Assembly (NCBI RefSeq): GCF_010183535.1
Contig: NC_071332.1
Span: 1,674,001-1,738,000, forward strand
Length of the DNA stretch: 64,000 bases
Source: Caenorhabditis remanei
Lineage: Eukaryota; Nematoda; Chromadorea; Rhabditida; Rhabditidae
Direction of reading: 5' to 3'
The position numbers were made by a program, and so were the translations under genes. Shown piece after piece: positions 58,873 through 64,000 of this stretch. The stretch's first letter is position 1, and each line of letters begins with the position of its first letter. Below the pieces are notes generated by a model. It ran no database searches. It saw only the letters and a list, made by a program, of their open reading frames with translations, and was not told the DNA's origin.

Positions 58873-60085
58873 TCAGAAATATATTGACTTATTGTTCACA
58901 GTGAAAACAAACTTGCGTCTCTGGTTATTATTAAACACAGAAAATGAAAAGTCTGGAACATTTGATTGATTGCGTGGTCTCATGGTAACTGTCAGGTTTT
59001 GGAAATCCGCCAATATTTCTTCTTGACACCCTGGTGTGATAAAAGCCAATACACATTTCTCTGGGTCGTCGCCATCCATACACTCCACGACTTCACGGAA
59101 AAACTCAAACCAACTGAACGAAGAAAGACACCGGTATTCCAACAGTCTGGGACGATGTTTGAAAATATCGGTCATAACTGCAGGGAATGTTTGTATTTTC
59201 TTTATGAACATTTTGTAATAATTGTCATTTCCATAAACAATCAAAGATTTTTGTAGGCATTTCTGGAACTTGATATGTTTAGAAATTCATATGAATCAGT
59301 TACCTGAGCGGATTGACCAATCTCTAAAACTTTTTGAACATCAGCATTTTTCTGATTGACAGATAATATCCTAATATTCAATGATTTCTGTACAAAATCA
59401 CTTCGTAAAACATCACAATGCATTCTGTAGAATTTTTCACTGGGATGATCCCATCGATCAATATCCGAAGCAGGGTTGTTTGTATATAGTTCAATCAATC
59501 CATCGTAGTTATCTTGTAAAAAATTGAAATCATCGGTTTTGCAGACACCCTGGCCAATGTTCAATACACATGTTTTCTCCGTCTTGAAAATTGTATCAGC
59601 AGTGAATAAGTTTTCCTAAAACGACAAGCAATGGAAACGAGGGAACATCTTTTTCACTAACAAAACTAAACCCTCCTGTGCAGTTGTGATCATTTGAGTG
59701 AATCTTCGTCACAATTTTATATAGACATGAATCGAAATCGTACCGTCTTGTGCCGACATCATCGCAAGACGTTTCAAAAATTTCCCTCTGCGATTTCCCT
59801 TTGAAGCACTCGAGCCCAGACGCACATTCCTTGAATTAACTTCATTTTATTAGTTCAGAATCATGGTCTTACCATAACATTACGACATTGATCCGTATAA
59901 TTTTTGAGCGAATCTGTTAGCGGAGGGTATATGTGAGAAATTCTTCCCAGAGTTTCATTTTTCTTCTTCATTTCTTCTTGACAAGCATTGTTAGTTTCCG
60001 AAAGACAAATTGGAGGAGAGCCGTTTCGATCAATAAAAGACTTCACCAGAAGTGGAATCAAACATATGATTACTAACTTGAACAT
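58873..60085 (-). CDS. DUF19-like secreted protein, copy C (intact)
   Basis: Exons 60085-59873, 59829-59662, 59615-59304 and 59262-58873 give 360 residues with no break. Signal peptide MFKLVIICLIPLLVKS. The N-terminal half has PICLSETNNAC, QCRNVMECASGLECFKGKSQREIFETSCDDVG, DSCLYKIV and DHNCTGGFSF, whose cysteine spacing fits the nematode DUF19 (T20D4.11-like) domain. The C-terminal half has a second cysteine set (TCVLNIGQGVC, YRMHCDVL, KCLQKS, YRCLSSFSWFEFFREVVECMD, KCVLAFITPGC). It is secreted, no enzyme motif is seen, and function is unknown for the family. The preferred donor of intron 2 is TTT|GTTAGTG, because it alone keeps the frame in all copies. It is preceded by a membrane-protein-gene remnant and the conserved upstream block. 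Confidence 0.82.
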
Positions 60086-60124
60086 TTCAAACAGTCATTT
60101 CTTCGACCTCCATGCATGCGATAT

Positions 60125-60310
60125 TTATACAAAAATTCACAAATCTGTTCAAAAGATCAGTTAAAATTTGCAACATGTAAATAAATGCAACATTTAATCT
60201 CCTCTCATTCTAATTCCATGATTTTCACAAATCTATGAAATCACGGTAGATCAACCAAACTAAATAGTCGTTTGACACGGTAACAGTCATCGAGAGTGAG
60301 TGATTGTTTG
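60125..60310 (-). promoter_or_regulatory. conserved upstream block of copy C
   Basis: Same words and order as at 57885-58060, including the GCGATATTTATAC TATA-like site and GTTCAAAAGATCAGT. Confidence 0.5.
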
Positions 60311-60349
60311 TCGCCTGTAATTTCATTTTCAATCCAGCTTAGCGGCCAC

Positions 60350-60720
60350 CCAATCTGCGTGAACGTGCAGAATATTCAGAATATTTTAGATGAGATCACT
60401 TTGACTCATTCCGAAAAGAACAGTAATAGTTCATGACTAATTTTTAGTACCGGGGAGTAAAAACGAATTATTCAAGTATTGAGTGTGTTAAACTTCCAAG
60501 GTAAAAATAGTTTCTTTTCAATGTAGAAAGCCTGTGTCATTCCAATAATTGATATGATTGGAACTGCAATAATTATAAAGAACACCATTCGGGAGAACTT
60601 ATAGGAAACGAGAGCTGATTAGAAGGGAGCGTTGAGGGGATCTGCTCAATACGCTATTCTTGGCATTATTGACTTAAAACTCTTTCTCACAAAACATCCT
60701 ATAGACGGATTGACCTTTTT
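60350..60720 (-). pseudogene. remnant of membrane-protein gene exon 1 (unit C), longest
   Basis: On the minus strand MVFFIIIAVPIISIIGMTQAFYIEKKLFLPW aligns with MVFSVITAIPIIVLIAMTQHVYIEGKKPLVFW of the 53910 gene. Nucleotide similarity continues through the rest of that exon to its donor region (CATGAACTATTACTGTTCTTTT, ATTCTGCACGTTCA), but several stops and small gaps break the frame. Exons 2 and 3 are absent. Confidence 0.75.
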
Positions 60721-60853
60721 CGCTCGTTTTGCAGCCTTATTCATGTTTTCTCTGAGTACTCTGCTTTCCTGAGCTTGTACTTTTCTTCCCCTTGTTCTGC
60801 ATAATACTATGTTCCTTCATGATATGAGTCGTATAACAATATTATTCATTCAT

Positions 60854-62068
60854 TCAGAAATTTATCAATTTATTGTTCACAGTGAAAACAAACTTGCGCC
60901 TCTGGTTATTCTTAAACATAGAAAATGAAACGCCCGGAACATTCGATCCATTGCGTGGTGGCATAGTAACTGCCAGGTTTTGGAAATCTGCCAATATTTC
61001 ATCTTGACAATGTGATCTGATGAAAGACAATACACACTTCTTTGCGTCTCCGCCATCCATACATTCCACTACTTCACGGAAAACCCCCCACCAACTGAAC
61101 GAGGTGAGACACCGGTATTCCAACATCCTGGGACGACGTTCGAAAACATTGGTCATAACTGCAGGGAATGCTTGTATATTCTCGGAGACCATTTTGATAT
61201 ATCTTTCATATCCAGGAATAATGACAGGTTTTTGATTGCATTTCTGGAACTAGATCTTTTTAGACGTTCATATGACTCAATTACCTGAGCAGTTTGAGCA
61301 ATTTCAACAACTTTTTGAACATCAGCATTTTCCTGGTTGACGGATAGTATACTAATATTTTTTGATTTCTGTACAAAATCGTTGTGCAAAACATCGCAAT
61401 GCATTCTGTAGAATTTTTCACTGGGATGATTCCACTGATCAATATCCGAAGTTGGGCTGTTGTATACAGCTCAATCAATTCGTCGTAGTTATTTTGTAGA
61501 AAATCGAAATCATCGGTTTTGCAGACACCCTGGCCAATGTTTAAAATACATTGTTTCTCCTTCTTGAAAATTGTATCAGCAGTGAATAAGTTTTCCTGAA
61601 ACGACGATTAATAAAAACAGTGGAACATCTCTTTCACTAACAAAACTAAACCCCGCTGTGCAATTGTGATCATTTGAATAAATCTTCTTCAAAATATTCC
61701 GTAAGCAATCATCAATTGAATACTGTAATGTGCCGACATCATCGCAAGACGTTTCAATAATTTCCCTCTGCGATTTCCCTTTGAAACACTCGAGCCCAGA
61801 CGCACATTCCTTAAATACATTTGATTCAATTAGTTTAGAAACATGGTCTTACCATCACATTACGACATTGATCCGTATAAATATTGAATAAATCTGTTAG
61901 CGGATGGTGTATGTGATAAATTCTTTCCAGAGTTTCATTTTTCTTCTTCATTTCTTCTTGACATGCATTGTTAGTTTCCGAAAGACAAATTGGAAAACGG
62001 TCGTCGCTGCGATGGACATAAGAGTGTACCAGAAGTGGAATTAAAAAAATGAGTACTAACTTGAACAT
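60854..62068 (-). pseudogene. DUF19-like secreted protein, copy D (1-base deletion)
   Basis: Exons 62068-61853, 61809-61642, 61595-61285 and 61243-60854 have valid splice sites. Exon 3 is 311 bases where copies B, C and E have 312. The lost base falls near 61458, in the stretch that reads ELYTNNPTS or ELYTKNPTS in the sisters; here the frame turns to ELYTTAQLRILIS. A stop follows within exon 3 or after the join. The remaining exons (MHCDVLHNDFVQKSKN, EYRCLTSFSWWGVFREVVECMDGG, KCVLSFIRSHC) are otherwise well kept, so the lesion is recent, or it is a sequencing error. Signal peptide MFKLVLIFLIPLLVHS is present. Confidence 0.8.
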
Positions 62069-62104
62069 TTCAAACAATAGTTTGTTCGACCTCCATGCGT
62101 GCGA

Positions 62105-62290
62105 TATTTATACAAAAATTCACAAATCAGTTCAAAAGATCAATGAAAGACCTGCAAAATGTGAATAACCGCAACATTTAATCTCTTTCACTTTAATCAC
62201 ATAATTTTCACAAATCTGTGACATAATAGTAGATCAACCAAACTAAATACTTGATGAGAACGGTGACAGTCATCGAGAATGATTGTTTGC
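62105..62290 (-). promoter_or_regulatory. conserved upstream block of copy D
   Basis: Same block as in units B, C and E. The distal CGTTTGACACGGTGACAG word is altered to TGATGAGAACGGTGACAG. Confidence 0.45.
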
Positions 62291-62509
62291 CGGGGTCAAG
62301 ATTTTTTGCTTGTTGTCTTGAAATTTCAAAGATTCTGAAAGCACCTGCAAATGTGTTTAAAAAAAGATTTATTTCATAGTTGTTTATATTTTTAAATAAA
62401 GCTCCCTTGAGCTTTATATGAGAGTTTTAAAATTATTTTTCACATCGTCCGTTTCCGCAATACTCTGTTCATTCATACAATGAATCATATAACAATATTA
62501 TTCATTCAC
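62291..62509. other. short spacer between copies D and E
   Basis: The membrane-gene remnant seen in other units is almost entirely missing; only CGTCCGTTTCCGC and the 3' flank words before copy E's stop are shared. Confidence 0.5.
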
Positions 62510-63719
62510 TCAGAAATTTATCAATTTATTTTTCACAGTGAAAACGAATTTGTGTCTCTGGTTATTCTTAAACATTGAAAATGAAACGCCCGGAACATTC
62601 GATCTCTTGCTTGGTGGCATGGTAACTGTCAGATCTTCGAAATCAGCCAATATTTCATCTTGACAATATTTTCTGATCAAAGACAATACACACTTCTTTG
62701 TGTCTCCGCCATTCATACATTCCATTGCTCCATCGAAAAAGTCAATCCAGCCGAACGAGCTAAGACACCGGTATTCCAATAGTCTTGGGCGACGTTTGAA
62801 AATATCGGTCATAACTGCAACGAATGGTTGCACATTCTTGTACATGTTGTAATAATGGTCATCATTTTGAACAGGGAGGTATCTTTGTGTGCATTTCTGA
62901 AAATTGATCTTTTTAGACGTACATATGAATCAGTTACCTGAGCGGATTGACCAATCTCAACAACTTTTTGAACATCAGCATTTTTCTGATTGACAGAGGT
63001 TATCATAATACCTAATGATTTCTGTACAAAATCGTCTTGCAATGCATCACAATGCATTCTGTAGAATTTTTCACTGGGATGATCCCATTGATCATTATCC
63101 GAAGTAGGGTTTTTTGTGTACAGTTCAATCAAATCATCGTAGTTATTTTGTAGAAAATTGAAATCATCGGTTTTGCAGACACCCTGGCCAATGTTCAAAA
63201 CACATTGTTTCTCCTTCTTGAAAATTGTATCAGCAGTGAATAAGTTTTCCTGAAACGTCGAGAAATAAAAACAGTGGAACATCCTTTTCACTAACAAAAC
63301 TGAAACCTGTTGTGCAGTTGTGATCATTTGAATAAATCTTCATCACAATTTTATAAAGGCATGAATCGACATTATACCAGTGTTTGCCGACAGTATCGCA
63401 AGATGTTTCAAAAATTTCCCTCTGCGATTTCCCTTTAAAGCACTCGATCCCAGACGCACATTCCTTGAATACATTTAATTTAATTGGTTTAGAATCATGG
63501 TCTTACCATCACTTTATGACATTGCTCCGTATAACTGTTGAATAAATCTGTTAGCGGAGGGTTGTAGTAAGGAATAGTTTTCAGCGTTTCATTTTTTTGC
63601 TTCATTTCTTCTTGACAAGCATTATTAGTTTCCGAAAGACAAATTGGAGGAGAGCCGTTTCGATCAATAAAAGACTTCACCAGAAGTGGAATCAAACATA
63701 TGATTACTAACTTGAACAT
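62510..63719 (-). CDS. DUF19-like secreted protein, copy E (intact)
   Basis: Exons 63719-63507, 63463-63296, 63249-62938 and 62896-62510 give 359 residues. The first 26 residues (MFKLVIICLIPLLVKSFIDRNGSPPI) are identical to copy C, whereas exon 4 is closer to copy D (FSMFKNNQR and NKLINF end). This mosaic pattern is what unequal exchange or gene conversion leaves. Cysteine blocks: CLSETNNAC, ECASGIECFKGKSQREIFETSCDTVG, DSCLYKIVMK, DHNCTTGFSF, QCVLNIGQGVC, YRMHCDAL, KCTQRY, YRCLSSFGWIDFFDGAMECMNGGDTKKC. No stop or frameshift. Predicted secreted; role unknown. Confidence 0.82.
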
Positions 63720-63744
63720 TTCAAACAGTCATTTCTTCGACCTC

Positions 63745-63945
63745 CATGCATGCGATATTTATACAAAAATTCACAAATCTGTTCAAAAGATCAGTGAAAA
63801 CCTGCAACATGTAAATATCCGCAACATTTAATCTCCTCTCATTCTAATTCCATGATTTTCACAAATCTATGAAATCATAGTAGATCAACAAAACTAAATA
63901 GTCGTTTGACACGGTGACAGTCATCGAGAATGATTGTTTGCCTCG
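63745..63945 (-). promoter_or_regulatory. conserved upstream block of copy E
   Basis: Same block as before copies B-D, nearly base-for-base the copy C version. Confidence 0.5.
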
Positions 63946-63953
63946 GTCAAATT

Positions 63954-64000
63954 TCGTTTTCAATCCAGCTTAGCGCCCACCCAATCTGCTTGAACGTGCA
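63954..64000 (-). pseudogene. start of the next unit's membrane-gene remnant, cut by window end
   Basis: The last 47 bases match 60325-60375 (CAATCCAGCTTAGCG, CACCCAATCTGC, TGAACGTGCA), the distal end of the unit-C remnant. The array therefore continues beyond the window. Confidence 0.6.

Overview
The window is nematode nuclear DNA, almost certainly from a Caenorhabditis species. Genes are split by short introns with GT...TTTCAG borders. The recognisable products are typical of worms: str and srh chemoreceptors, a ground-like secreted protein and DUF19-like secreted proteins. Intergenic DNA is AT-rich and full of small palindromic elements, G/C homopolymer runs and dispersed repeats. The species cannot be fixed from sequence alone. 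All gene models below were assembled by hand from reading frames and splice signals; nothing was aligned to a database.

Region by region. 1-2510: the 3' part of a CR1/jockey-like non-LTR retrotransposon, open across the window edge. 3259-5701 (-): a str-type chemoreceptor whose third intron is filled by a CTCCGCCCC-rich repeat array; its last exon(s) are not seen. 5998-8210 (-): the p24 cargo receptor TMED10 (tmed-10), a conserved housekeeping gene. 9275-13215: a large imperfect palindrome carrying two head-to-head copies of a secreted protein family I do not recognise (paralog 1, -, and paralog 2, +). Paralog 3 (13376-14690, -) and paralog 4 (33466-34813, +) share the same five-exon structure. 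17509-19781 (+): a ground-like (grl) gene, with a decayed antisense fragment at 15110-15345. 21768-22771 (-): a small cysteine-rich, probably GPI-anchored protein. 22.8-33.4 kb: no supported gene, many repeats, and two well-defined TA-flanked palindromic MITEs. 36311-41928 (-): a rhodopsin-class peptide-type GPCR. 41.9-50.8 kb: no supported gene, repeats only. 50854-53375 (+): an srh chemoreceptor. 53910-54618 (+): a small multi-pass membrane protein of unknown family.

54.8 kb to the window end is a tandem array on the minus strand. Each unit holds a four-exon gene for a secreted DUF19-like protein of about 360 aa, preceded by a decayed remnant of the 53910-54618 membrane-protein gene. Copies C and E look intact. 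Copy D has a one-base deletion, copy B has lost a splice acceptor, and copy A is reduced to its last exon. A palindromic element and a probable LTR have inserted into the array.

Apart from TMED10, the content (chemoreceptors, secreted expanded families, palindromes, birth-and-death arrays) is what one expects from a fast-evolving chromosome arm. No operon is convincingly supported.
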